Assembly: GCA_964596115.1 (NCBI GenBank)
Contig: CAZQRW010000001.1
Location: 16,333 to 80,332 of the forward strand
Source: CAZQRW01 sp964596115
GTDB taxonomy: Bacteria; Hydrothermota; UBA3072; B12-G15
Length of the DNA: 64,000 nt
Reading direction: 5' to 3'
Of this stretch, positions 17,309 to 26,264 are shown one piece after another. The notes beneath the pieces were generated by a model. It was not told the origin of the DNA. It ran no database searches and saw only the letters and a program-made list of their open reading frames with translations. Positions within the stretch are counted from its first letter, which is position 1. Every line of letters starts with the position of its first letter. Both the position numbers and the translations under genes were made by a program.

Positions 17309-18917
17309 AATATTTTGATGTTAAAAATTCAAATATTTTGTTCCTATCTTCAAGTTCCTTTAGGAATATTCTGTCACCTTCATTGTGTTTTTTCTTATCC
17401 AGCATTAATTTTAGCTTGTTGAAGTTTTCGTAATGTTCAGAGATCCTATTCTCTGCATAATCTTTGGCACTTAATGTACTAATTAGGAATTCCCAGTCCG
17501 AAGACTCAAGAAGTAACAATTCCCTTGCCATTAGATCCTTTACTTTATCATTTCCTTGTTTTTTAGCAACATTAAGCATAATTTTTTCCGCATCATATAT
17601 CTTTTTCCAAACCCATTTTGTCGAATCGTTTAACCAAATCCAGTGGAATCCTCCCTTTCCCCAAGAACCTTCAGGAAGTTTTATTACCTCTTCAGGCTGA
17701 TTATTTTTAAGGTAATTAGCAGGGGTGTTCAAATCAACAAAAGAATTCTTGAATCCTTCAATTAATCTTTTTAAAAACTGAGGTCCTTCAAACCACCAGT
17801 GGCCAAAAAGTTCAGTATCATATGGGGCAGCTATGAAAATATTGTTATCTTTCTTGAGGATTTCTTCAACCAGACCTTTAAAGTGGGATGAGTGGCTGAG
17901 GAGTCTCTCTTCAACTCTTTCAGGTTCGTAAATTTTTTTGTCGGCAAGGTCATATTTAGGGTTCGTTACCCTCCAATACCTATGACCACTTGGGAATTTC
18001 TTTTTGTGAAATTCAAGATACCATTCGTCCCCAGGATATCCGTGTTCTCCACTCCAAACCTGGAGTCCAGTCTTTTTATCCCTCCCAAATACGAATAAAG
18101 GCCTCTCTTCTGAATCCAGTCGATAAGGCTGATAGATGTTCAAGGGTTTTTTATTTGGTATTAATTCATTTTTCATTCTATCGTAAATTATTCTTAATCC
18201 TTCAAATTTCTCTAAATAAACCCCAATTGCTTCACCACCTTCAATAAGATGAGAGTCAACAAAAAAGAATTTTAAGTCGTACTTTGATAGAAAATACTCT
18301 ATTCCTTTTCTTTTACTCTCTTCTCCCGTTATAGGGTTTTTCCATCTATAACCTGGTCTATAGGCGGATTCAGGCAGCCAAATCCCTTGAGGCTTTTTAC
18401 CAAAAAACCTCTCGTATGCCTCCACGCCTACCCTGATTTGAACATCTATACATTTGTCGTATCCTAAAAGAGGTAGGTAGCCATGCGTAGCAGCTGAAGT
18501 GATAATATCAATTTTCTCGTCATGTAAGAGTTGTTTAAATCTGGTGGCTATATCAAGGTTTGAATTTAATTGATGAGAATAAAAAGTTACCCAAAAATTC
18601 GCAACCTTCTTATACATTATCTGATTAGACTTATTAAAATAATTTAAGTCCTCCTTTGCTGAAAGCAATCTCTCTTTGAGGTAATTTCTAAAGATATTTA
18701 TAAAGCGTTGAGACCTCAACTGTTCCAATAGGACAGGTGTTACAGAAAATGTAAGTATATTTTTACCTTCGGATTTCTCGAGGACATCTAAAAGTGGCAG
18801 GTAAGATTCTGAAGCAGCTTCGAGTAGATATATCAATCCATGAGGCCATTTTCCGTAACCAATTACATATGGAATATGGGAATGGAGAACAATTCCAAGG
18901 TTCTTCCCCAATGTCAT
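17301..18917 (-). CDS. GH57 family 1,4-alpha-glucan branching enzyme
   Basis: This 538-residue protein starts with the GH57 motif LGIVLHSHIPYVIGYGKWPHG. The nucleophile is Glu183 in GIWLPESAYRPGY and the acid Asp367 in AAPYDTELFGHWW, followed by the branching-enzyme C-domain (GGFHWIWLNDSTKWVWKKIYDAE). The order and spacing agree with archaeal/thermophile GH57 branching enzymes such as that of Thermococcus. It makes alpha-1,6 branches in glycogen-like polymers in the cytosol. It overlaps clpC by four bases (ATGA) and the GH13 gene by eight. An amylopullulanase is unlikely because of the short length and the branching-type C-domain. Confidence 0.88.
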   Translation of the reverse strand: MTLGKNLGIVLHSHIPYVIGYGKWPHGLIYLLEAASESYLPLLDVLEKSEGKNILTFSVTPVLLEQLRSQRFINIFRNYLKERLLSAKEDLNYFNKSNQIMYKKVANFWVTFYSHQLNSNLDIATRFKQLLHDEKIDIITSAATHGYLPLLGYDKCIDVQIRVGVEAYERFFGKKPQGIWLPESAYRPGYRWKNPITGEESKRKGIEYFLSKYDLKFFFVDSHLIEGGEAIGVYLEKFEGLRIIYDRMKNELIPNKKPLNIYQPYRLDSEERPLFVFGRDKKTGLQVWSGEHGYPGDEWYLEFHKKKFPSGHRYWRVTNPKYDLADKKIYEPERVEERLLSHSSHFKGLVEEILKKDNNIFIAAPYDTELFGHWWFEGPQFLKRLIEGFKNSFVDLNTPANYLKNNQPEEVIKLPEGSWGKGGFHWIWLNDSTKWVWKKIYDAEKIMLNVAKKQGNDKVKDLMARELLLLESSDWEFLISTLSAKDYAENRISEHYENFNKLKLMLDKKKHNEGDRIFLKELEDRNKIFEFLTSKYYV

Positions 18918-21349
18918 ACCTCAGTAGATATAGCTTCCGAAGAGAGAAATATTAGCTTATCGCCCTGCCTTGAAACGATGATTTTCTTACCCTTCTGCCA
19001 TTTTCCTCTTAGGATCTCTTCTGCCAATGGATCCTCAAGATACCTCTGAAGTGTCCTATAAAGAGGACGTGCCCCATATACAGGATCGAATCCTCTCTCT
19101 ATGATGAGCTCTTTTGCTTCTTCAGTAAGAGAAATTTCATAGCCCTTTTCTTTAATGCGAGCTGCGATTTCCTGAAAGAGGATTTCAACTATTTTTTTCA
19201 TTGTTTCTTTTTCGAGTGAATGAAATACAACAATCTCATCGACTCTGTTGAGAAATTCTGGATTAAATGTTCTTTTAAGTTCTTCTATTAGATACTCCTT
19301 CATCTTATCATAAGAGACATCGGTCTCACTTTCTCTTCTGAACCCAAGCGTGCCTCCCTTGCCAATATTCTTAGTTCCTATGTTTGAAGTCATAATAATA
19401 ACACAATTTTTAAAGCTGACCTTTCTTCCATATGCATCAGTAAGAATACCATCATCAAGAATTTGAAGGAGTAAGTTAAAGACCTCAGGATGGGCCTTTT
19501 CAATTTCATCAAAGAGAACAACACTGTATGGCCTTCGCCTTACTTTTTCTGTCAATTGTCCACCTTCATCGTATCCCACATAACCTGGAGGAGCACCAAT
19601 TAACTTTGAAACATTAAATTTTTCCATATATTCACTCATGTCTAACCTGACAAGGGAGTTCTCACTATTGAAGAGGAACATTGCCAGCTGTCTTGCAAGT
19701 TCTGTTTTGCCTACACCGGTTGGGCCAAGAAATATAAAAGAGCCAATAGGTTTTCTTGGATCCTTCAACCCTGTTCTACCTCTTCTTATTGCCTTTGCAA
19801 CGAATTCAATTGCTTCATCCTGTCCCACTATCCTCTTCTTTAATTCTTCTTCCATTCGTAGAAGTTTTTCCGCTTCTTTTTCTTCAAGTTTAAGTAGTGG
19901 AATACCAGTCCACATAGAGATAATGTACCTTATATCTTCCTCGCTGACATTTCCGACGAACTCTGCTTTCGAGGATCTCCACTTTTCTGTTTTTTCGTTT
20001 ATTTTTTTCTCGAGTTCTTCTTTTTTATCCCGTAATTGAATTGCCTTTTCATAGTTACCCTTGTCCCTTGCATCTTTTAATTTTAGCTTTACATCTCTCA
20101 ATTTTTCCTCAAGGTTCAGAACTTCTTCAGGCATCTTAAGGTTTGCAAGTTTAACTCGTGCCCCTGCCTCATCAAGAACATCAATTGCCTTATCCGGAAG
20201 ATATCTATCATTTATATATCTATCAGAGAGCTTTGCAGCAGCCTCAAGCGCTTCTTGCGAGTACTTTACTCTATGATGTTCTTCATATCGAGGCTTTAAT
20301 CCTATAAGAATTTTTAAGGTGTCTTTTACAGTAGGTGGATCTACAATTATAATCTGGAATCTTCTTTCCAGGGCGCCATCTTTCTCAATATATTTTCTAT
20401 ATTCCTCCATAGTTGTTGCTCCAATACATTGAATTTCTCCTCTTGCAAGAGCAGGTTTTAACATATTTGACGCATCAATTGCTCCCTCAGCGGCTCCCGC
20501 ACCTACTATCGTATGAAGTTCGTCTATAAAAAGAATTATATTGGAGGATTCTTCTATTTCATTTAGGATTGCTTTTAATCTTTCTTCAAACTGCCCTCTA
20601 TATTTTGTTCCAGCAATCACTGCGGCGAGGTCAAGACTCAATACCCTTTTGTTTAATAAGGGATCTGGAACATCGTTCCGTGATATTTTTTGGGCAAGTC
20701 CCTCCACAATGGCAGTCTTGCCAACGCCTGCTTCACCTATTAAAACAGGATTATTTTTCTTTCTCCTTGAAAGTATTTGTATTACCCTTTCTATTTCTGT
20801 TTTTCTCCCTATAATAGGATCAAGTTTCCCATTGGCGGCAAGCTGAGTTAAATCTCTGGTATAATAATCAAGGGCTGTCGTTCTCTGAGACCTTCCTTTT
20901 CCTCTTTTTCTATTCAGAATGGTGAGGAGGATGTTTCTGGCTTTCATTATATCAAGACCGAACTCTAATAAAACTTCACTTGCCAGTGAATCCTGAATGC
21001 CAATAATACCAAGGAGTAAATGCTCTACACCAATGATATTTTGCCCAAGTTGCCTTGCCTCTCTTTTTGCTAATTCCATAGCATCTAGTGCATCCTTAGA
21101 AAAATCAATTCTTGAACCGGGTATTACAAGCTCTTCATTTCCAACATTTTGTTCTAATTCTCTCCTTAGTGATATGATATCAACATCCCCATCCTTCATA
21201 ATAGAAACACCCAGGTTTTGTCCCTCATAAATAATACCAAGTAAGAGTATCTCCGGGGTTATTTTATCAAGATTCCTCTTTCTTGCCTCAACCTCAGCAA
21301 GACTTAATACTCTATGTAGCTGTTCGCTAAACCTTGGATCCCTAAACAT
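18914..21349 (-). CDS. clpC: ClpC-type AAA+ unfoldase of the Clp protease
   Basis: This 811-residue protein has the N-terminal Clp_N double repeat (1-145), a first AAA+ domain with Walker A GEAGVGKTAIVEG and Walker B ILFIDELHT, a middle domain with the UVR-type helix (KLKDARDKGNYEKAIQLRDKK at about 430), a second AAA+ domain with GPTGVGKTELAR and VVLFDEIEKAHPEV, and a D2-small C-terminus. It unfolds substrates for ClpP, which is not in the window. It is placed one base after the mcsB-like gene, as in the Firmicutes ctsR-mcsA-mcsB-clpC operon, but ctsR is absent. Length and motifs are normal. Confidence 0.95.
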   Translation of the reverse strand: MFRDPRFSEQLHRVLSLAEVEARKRNLDKITPEILLLGIIYEGQNLGVSIMKDGDVDIISLRRELEQNVGNEELVIPGSRIDFSKDALDAMELAKREARQLGQNIIGVEHLLLGIIGIQDSLASEVLLEFGLDIMKARNILLTILNRKRGKGRSQRTTALDYYTRDLTQLAANGKLDPIIGRKTEIERVIQILSRRKKNNPVLIGEAGVGKTAIVEGLAQKISRNDVPDPLLNKRVLSLDLAAVIAGTKYRGQFEERLKAILNEIEESSNIILFIDELHTIVGAGAAEGAIDASNMLKPALARGEIQCIGATTMEEYRKYIEKDGALERRFQIIIVDPPTVKDTLKILIGLKPRYEEHHRVKYSQEALEAAAKLSDRYINDRYLPDKAIDVLDEAGARVKLANLKMPEEVLNLEEKLRDVKLKLKDARDKGNYEKAIQLRDKKEELEKKINEKTEKWRSSKAEFVGNVSEEDIRYIISMWTGIPLLKLEEKEAEKLLRMEEELKKRIVGQDEAIEFVAKAIRRGRTGLKDPRKPIGSFIFLGPTGVGKTELARQLAMFLFNSENSLVRLDMSEYMEKFNVSKLIGAPPGYVGYDEGGQLTEKVRRRPYSVVLFDEIEKAHPEVFNLLLQILDDGILTDAYGRKVSFKNCVIIMTSNIGTKNIGKGGTLGFRRESETDVSYDKMKEYLIEELKRTFNPEFLNRVDEIVVFHSLEKETMKKIVEILFQEIAARIKEKGYEISLTEEAKELIIERGFDPVYGARPLYRTLQRYLEDPLAEEILRGKWQKGKKIIVSRQGDKLIFLSSEAISTEV

Positions 21350-21350
21350 A

Positions 21351-22394
21351 CTACCTCCCTATTCTATTACTAATTATTGTAGCTCTTTTTTGATTTTCAA
21401 GGGTAGGATTAATTTTTTTGTCAGAGGAAAATCTTATGTGAAAGGGTTGGGTAAAAAACTGTAGTCTATTTATTTCTTGTATATCTATACCCTTTATTAT
21501 TCCATAACCGATGCCCAATCTAATAGCGGAGAGGAGATTTAGGCATTCTCCCATTTCTAATAATTTTGCATTTGTCAGGATGCCGTAGGCTCTTTTTACC
21601 CTATCCTCTATTTCGAGAGGAAGGTTATCCATTAAAAATGCGCGTGCATTGTATTCCTTTTTCACGATGTCTTCAGCATTTTTTCTTACAATCTCTATAA
21701 TATCTTCTTCGCTAATACCAAGTGTTTGTTTATTCCTCAGATAAAAAAGACTACCTAATGCCTTATCGCGTTCCTCAAATGCAGGCAAAATAGACAATCT
21801 CTTTTTTGTGAGAGACTCTGACAGTTCCCTTATTCCTTCTGCTATTACGAGACCAGGTATATGAAGCAGAACGGAAATAGTCAAACCTGATCCAGTGTAA
21901 TTAGAAGATGCAGTAAGATAACCAAATTCTTTGTCAAAACCAATTTTGAACTCCTTAGAAATTTTAAGATGAGCCCCCAAACACTTTTCAAAGGAGTCTT
22001 CAAAATTCAGCCCTGGTGATATATAATATATCTTTATATGTTCAACGTCATTTATTATTATACCTGAATTTTCCTCATTATTTATCATTATAGCCTTATT
22101 GGAAGGCTCTGAGATGAAACCCAGACCAACGTGGTTTCGCTCATAAAGGAGCTCCCTCTCATCCGCGATCAATTCATCTGCCTTGTAAAAATGACTGAAG
22201 TCTTCTCTTAAACTATCAAAATTTTCAAAACAATTTATGATTTCTTTTAATTGTGGTTGATCTGCTTTATTGACAAATTTGTACGTGTCAATATTTCTCC
22301 TGAGTGTAATTCTCGTTGAAAGGACAACATCATTGAATTTTCCTACTTCAGAAAGATAAAAGGGAATATTCGAAAGGAATTCTTTAACTTCCAT
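21351..22394 (-). CDS. mcsB: McsB-like protein (phosphagen-kinase fold), probably catalytically impaired
   Basis: The order between mcsA and clpC and the whole-length similarity (DVVLSTRITLRRN near the start, GYLT..., LGSLFYLRNKQTLG, DRVKRAYGILTNA, RLGIGYGIIKG) identify the McsB protein-arginine kinase family at 347 residues. Compared with B. subtilis McsB as I remember it, key positions differ. The NEEDH catalytic loop reads NDVEH. The arginines that hold ATP phosphates correspond to Lys121, Thr172 and Leu203. The CPTN cysteine is Ser163. The C-terminal RD pair for phosphoarginine binding is missing. Arg28 and Glu208 remain. It may therefore be a pseudokinase that acts as a ClpC adaptor, or have another chemistry. 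It overlaps mcsA by 11 bases. Confidence 0.8.
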   Translation of the reverse strand: MEVKEFLSNIPFYLSEVGKFNDVVLSTRITLRRNIDTYKFVNKADQPQLKEIINCFENFDSLREDFSHFYKADELIADERELLYERNHVGLGFISEPSNKAIMINNEENSGIIINDVEHIKIYYISPGLNFEDSFEKCLGAHLKISKEFKIGFDKEFGYLTASSNYTGSGLTISVLLHIPGLVIAEGIRELSESLTKKRLSILPAFEERDKALGSLFYLRNKQTLGISEEDIIEIVRKNAEDIVKKEYNARAFLMDNLPLEIEDRVKRAYGILTNAKLLEMGECLNLLSAIRLGIGYGIIKGIDIQEINRLQFFTQPFHIRFSSDKKINPTLENQKRATIISNRIGR

Positions 22395-22854
22395 TGGCTT
22401 TTAATTCCTTTTCAAACTTCTCTATTTCGTTTCTTATTTTTATTGCATCCTCATATTTTTCATCCTCTACGTATTGCTCGAGTTTTTTTCTTAATATTCT
22501 TAGATTCTTTTTTATAGTGAGAATGCGTTCATCCTGCTTAATTCCAGTCCCTTTGTAATAGTCGCTGCCGTGAATCTCTTTAAAAATAGTGTATAGCTTT
22601 GGTCTAAATGCATTATAGCAGGTAGTACACCCAAATATATGGGTATCTTCAAATTCCTCAAATGTAAGGCCGCACACAGGACACTGAGGAATAAAGTTCT
22701 CATCGATTTCTTTTTTTTCTTCATCAATATGGGGCTTTAAGATTCCCATTTCTCTCGCACAATCTTTACAGAGGTGAATAATCCTTGTGCCATCTTTTGT
22801 GACCTCTACAAAGTTTATTTCTGCTTTTCTCTTACCGCACCTATCGCATTTCAT
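22384..22854 (-). CDS. mcsA: McsA-type zinc-finger adaptor
   Basis: This 156-residue protein has four C-x-x-C pairs (CDRCGK at the start, CKDCAR, CPVCG, CTTCY), consistent with two structural zinc sites, and a C-terminal UVR motif (YVEDEKYEDAIKIRNEIEKFE). This is McsA, which activates McsB and helps deliver substrates to ClpC. All zinc ligands are present, unlike the altered active site of the neighbouring McsB. It overlaps lolD by 14 bases and mcsB by 11. It is cytosolic. Confidence 0.9.
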   Translation of the reverse strand: MKCDRCGKRKAEINFVEVTKDGTRIIHLCKDCAREMGILKPHIDEEKKEIDENFIPQCPVCGLTFEEFEDTHIFGCTTCYNAFRPKLYTIFKEIHGSDYYKGTGIKQDERILTIKKNLRILRKKLEQYVEDEKYEDAIKIRNEIEKFEKELKANGS

Positions 22855-23518
22855 ATTCCTTTAATTCTCCCTGTTCTAAATTATACTTCCTTTTAGCTAT
22901 TTTTGCAACCTCATAATTGTGAGTGACAAGTATAAATGTAATATTTTCTAGTGATTCTATAAGTTCTATGACTTCATCCGAATGATCTGGATCAAGATTT
23001 CCCGTTGGCTCATCCAGAAATAAAATATCAGGGTTATTTATGAGGGCTCTTGCAACTGCTACTCGTTGTCTCTCTCCTCCTGAGAGTTTATTTGGTTTAT
23101 GGTTGAGTCTGTGGCTTAATTCAAGATCTTTTAGAATTTTTTCTCCTCTGGAGAGAGCTTTTGAGTATTCAATGCCACTTATCAATAAGGGAATAATAAC
23201 GTTCTCAAGGGCAGTAAAATCCGATAAAAGATGATGGAATTGAAAAACAAAACCGAAATGTTTGTTTCTGAATTCGGCAATTCTCTCATCAGAGCCCTTA
23301 TAGATTGACTGGTTATTAAAATAAACACTGCCCTCCGAAGGTTTTTCAAGACCTCCTAAAATATGAAGTAAGGTGGATTTACCTGCTCCACTGGGGCCAG
23401 TAATTGATATTGTATCACCATTATAGACCACAAGATTTATATTTTTCAGAACCTCAATATTATCTTCTCCAGATTTGTATGTTTTTTTAATATCCTTACA
23501 GAGGAGTAACTCATTCAT
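22841..23518 (-). CDS. lolD: LolD-type ABC transporter ATPase
   Basis: This 225-residue ATPase has Walker A GPSGAGKSTLLHILGG, Q-loop FQFHHLL, signature LSGGERQRVAVARAL, Walker B ILFLDEPTGNLD and switch His in LVTHNYEVA. It belongs to the MacB/LolD/FtsE group that powers FtsX-like permeases. With the permease it overlaps by eight bases, it should release lipoproteins from the inner membrane toward the outer membrane. This supports a diderm cell. Alternative transporters of the same family (MacB) are less likely because the permease has LolC/E layout. Confidence 0.92.
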   Translation of the reverse strand: MNELLLCKDIKKTYKSGEDNIEVLKNINLVVYNGDTISITGPSGAGKSTLLHILGGLEKPSEGSVYFNNQSIYKGSDERIAEFRNKHFGFVFQFHHLLSDFTALENVIIPLLISGIEYSKALSRGEKILKDLELSHRLNHKPNKLSGGERQRVAVARALINNPDILFLDEPTGNLDPDHSDEVIELIESLENITFILVTHNYEVAKIAKRKYNLEQGELKEYEMR

Positions 23519-24725
23519 TTCTGATTGCCTCTACAGGATCAAGTTTGGATGCCCTTCTGGCTGGATAGATCGTTGCTATAAATGAAAGTAAAAATGCAGA
23601 TATACCAACAATGATAAAATCTGATATCTGCATATGCACGGGCAGTTTATCTATAAAGTAAACATCTGAAGGTAGAGAAATGAATTTGTACTTACCCAAT
23701 GCCCAACATAGGGCATACCCAATGGAAAGACCAAGGGAGGTTCCAAACCCTCCAACAAAGATGCCATCAAGGAGAAAAATCCCCATTATTTTTTTACCAG
23801 TGGCGCCCAGTGCTTTTAATATTCCAATCTCTCTGGTTTTTTCAGAAACAATCATTATAAGAATACTGGTTATGTTAAATGCAGCCACTAAGACAATTAG
23901 GGTGAGTATAATAAACATTGTTACTTTTTCCAGTTTTAACGCGGCAAAAAGATTCTTGTTCATATTTATCCAGTTTCTAACCCTGTATGGATACCCAAGT
24001 GTAAGTATAAATTCTTTTGATAGTTGTTGAGCCTTGTAAATGTTCTTTATGTTGAATTCAATACCAGTAACACCCTTTATATGTAAGAGATTTCTCGCTG
24101 TATTAAGAGAAACAATTGCTATCGTGGCATTTATTTCGTACATACCTGCATCAAATATCCCCCGAACAATACATTCTTTTCTTGAGGGAATAAGGCCAAA
24201 GGGTGTTTTTATGCCGCTATAGGGCGAAGAAATTTCAATTGTATCACCAATGTGTGCTCCAAGGCCATCTGCAAGGTAGTTACCTAAAACAACACCATTT
24301 TCACCAAGTTCAAATTTTCCAGAAATTATCTTTTTGGGTATTATATTCACCTCTTTAAATGTCTTAGGATCCACCCCACGGAGTATAATCCCATCTGTAG
24401 CATTGTTATGTTTTATAAGAATTTTTGTATATATAAAAGGTGTATAACCGACTATGGCAGAGGTAACTTTCTTTAATGTATCTACAACCCAGTCAGGATT
24501 ATCGATAGTCTCTCCATAAAATTTTGTTACTATAATATGGCCACTTGCGCCAAGTATTTTGTTTCTGAGATCGTCTTCCATACCATTCATTACTGAAAGC
24601 ACTACTACAAGAGTGGCTACGCCAATTGTTATACCAGAAATAGAAAAAACCGTAGTAAGGGAACGAAAAAATTCTCTTCTCTTCACCCTTATAAATCTTT
24701 TTGCTACAAATGGAATAAATCTCAT
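23511..24725 (-). CDS. LolC/LolE-family lipoprotein-release permease
   Basis: This 404-residue FtsX/MacB-type permease has a first membrane helix at about 22-45 (TTVFSISGITIGVATLVVVLSVM), a periplasmic domain to about 265, then three C-terminal helices (MFIILTLIVLVAAFNITSILIMIV, DGIFVGGFGTSLGLSIGYALCWAL, FIIVGISAFLLSFIATIYPARRA). The closing RRASKLDPVEAIRNE is typical of LolC/LolE. A single permease gene suggests a homodimeric LolF-like exporter rather than a C/E pair. It overlaps lysS by four bases (ATGA). Confidence 0.9.
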   Translation of the reverse strand: MRFIPFVAKRFIRVKRREFFRSLTTVFSISGITIGVATLVVVLSVMNGMEDDLRNKILGASGHIIVTKFYGETIDNPDWVVDTLKKVTSAIVGYTPFIYTKILIKHNNATDGIILRGVDPKTFKEVNIIPKKIISGKFELGENGVVLGNYLADGLGAHIGDTIEISSPYSGIKTPFGLIPSRKECIVRGIFDAGMYEINATIAIVSLNTARNLLHIKGVTGIEFNIKNIYKAQQLSKEFILTLGYPYRVRNWINMNKNLFAALKLEKVTMFIILTLIVLVAAFNITSILIMIVSEKTREIGILKALGATGKKIMGIFLLDGIFVGGFGTSLGLSIGYALCWALGKYKFISLPSDVYFIDKLPVHMQISDFIIVGISAFLLSFIATIYPARRASKLDPVEAIRNE

Positions 24726-26173
24726 TCTTTTAATTGAGGGAATAAGATTACATCTCTTATGGATGGAGCATCAGTGAAAAGCATAATTATCCTGTCAATG
24801 CCAATTCCGAGACCACCGGTCGGAGGCATACCATATGAAAGGGCATTAAGAAAGTCTTTATCAAAACTCTCTGTTTCAAAATCACCTTTTTTTCTCATTT
24901 TCATCTGTTCTTCGAATCTTTTTCTCTGTTCAATAGGATCATTTAACTCAGAATATGCATTTCCAATTTCAAAAGCAGAAACGAAGGGTTCAAATCTTTC
25001 TACCAGGTTCTTATCACCCCTTTTTTCCTTTGCAAGTGGGGATATATCCCTTGGATAATCTATTATAAAAGTAGGCTGGACAAGGTTCGGTTGGACAAAT
25101 TTATCAAATATTGCTTCAAGGATCTTACCTCTACTTAGCTTTTCCTTTACATCAACACCTAATTTATTTGCTTTATTTTTTGTTTTTTCATAATCAAGGG
25201 AATAAAAATCCACATCAGTATATTTTTTAAGCGCTTCAAAGTAAGGAATCCTTTGCCACGGTGTTCGGAAAGATATATGGTTGCCCTGATAATCAATGTA
25301 ATCTGAGTCACAGGTGACATTGGCAAGTTTCAGAAACAGATTTTCAACAAGTTCCATTATATCAAAGTAGTCGCAATAGGCACAATACGCTTCAAGCATT
25401 GTAAATTCAGGATTGTGAAACCTGTCTACACCTTCATTTCTGAAATCCTTCCCAATCTCAAAAACCCTTTCGAATCCTCCGATTATGAGTCTTTTGAGGT
25501 ATAACTCATCAGCAATTCTAAGGTATAATTCTCTATTAAGAACATTGTGATATGTCTTAAATGGTTTTGCGAATGCCCCACCATAAACAGGTTGAAGGAT
25601 GGGCGTTTCTACCTCTAAGAATCCATTTCCCTTAAAGAATTCTCTTATAATATCAATGATTAGCGATCTTTTTATGAATATTTCTTTTACCTTTGGGTTT
25701 GCAATAAGGTCAAGATATCTATATCTATATCTTAATTCGATATCCTTGAGTCCATGCCATTTTTCGGGTAAAGGATGGATTGATTTTGCAAGAATCTCTA
25801 AATGTTTTACCCATATTGTTACTTCTCCTGTATGTGTTTTAAAAACTTTACCTTTTACACCGATAAAATCGCCTATATCAATGAGCTTAACTATATCAAA
25901 TTTTTCGCCGAGTGTATCATATTTAAAGTACACCTGTATTTTTCCAGACATATCTTCAATGTGGGAGAAACCAGCCTTTCCATGTATTCTTTTTGAGACT
26001 AATCTTCCACAGGAAGAAACCTCTTTTCCCTCATAACGTTCAAAATTATTCCTTATATCCTTGATTGAGTTAGTAGTTTCAAATTTATATGGATAAGGAT
26101 CTATTCCCAGACTTTTTAATTTTTTTACTTTTTCCTTTCTTTGTTTGACTTGATCAAGTTCTTTTTCTTCCAT
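24722..26173 (-). CDS. lysS: Lysyl-tRNA synthetase, class II
   Basis: This 483-residue enzyme charges tRNA-Lys. The N-terminal OB-fold anticodon-binding domain lies at 55-150 (SCGRLVSKRIHGKAGFSHIED). The class II catalytic domain has motif 2 (FRNEGVDRFHNPEFTMLEAY) and motif 3 (GLGIGIDRIIMLFTDAPSIRDVILFP). The length is normal. It is the first gene of the eight-gene lysS-lol-mcsAB-clpC-glucan operon. The ATG is preceded by no Shine-Dalgarno and lies six bases after a near-consensus -10 box, so its mRNA is predicted to be leaderless. Confidence 0.96.
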   Translation of the reverse strand: MEEKELDQVKQRKEKVKKLKSLGIDPYPYKFETTNSIKDIRNNFERYEGKEVSSCGRLVSKRIHGKAGFSHIEDMSGKIQVYFKYDTLGEKFDIVKLIDIGDFIGVKGKVFKTHTGEVTIWVKHLEILAKSIHPLPEKWHGLKDIELRYRYRYLDLIANPKVKEIFIKRSLIIDIIREFFKGNGFLEVETPILQPVYGGAFAKPFKTYHNVLNRELYLRIADELYLKRLIIGGFERVFEIGKDFRNEGVDRFHNPEFTMLEAYCAYCDYFDIMELVENLFLKLANVTCDSDYIDYQGNHISFRTPWQRIPYFEALKKYTDVDFYSLDYEKTKNKANKLGVDVKEKLSRGKILEAIFDKFVQPNLVQPTFIIDYPRDISPLAKEKRGDKNLVERFEPFVSAFEIGNAYSELNDPIEQRKRFEEQMKMRKKGDFETESFDKDFLNALSYGMPPTGGLGIGIDRIIMLFTDAPSIRDVILFPQLKE

Positions 26174-26179
26174 AATGGA

Positions 26180-26207
26180 AGTATATGTAAAAACTAAAGA
26201 ATGTCAA
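26180..26207 (-). promoter_or_regulatory. Strong leaderless promoter of the lysS operon
   Basis: On the minus strand: perfect TTGACA, 16-base spacer, TATACT (5 of 6), then exactly six bases to the ATG of lysS. With a normal start site about seven bases after the -10 box, transcription begins at the A of ATG. Confidence 0.8.
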
Positions 26208-26264
26208 TAAAGTGAGAAAATATCAGATCAGGCAAATGCAACATAGTGTATTAAATTGGAACAG

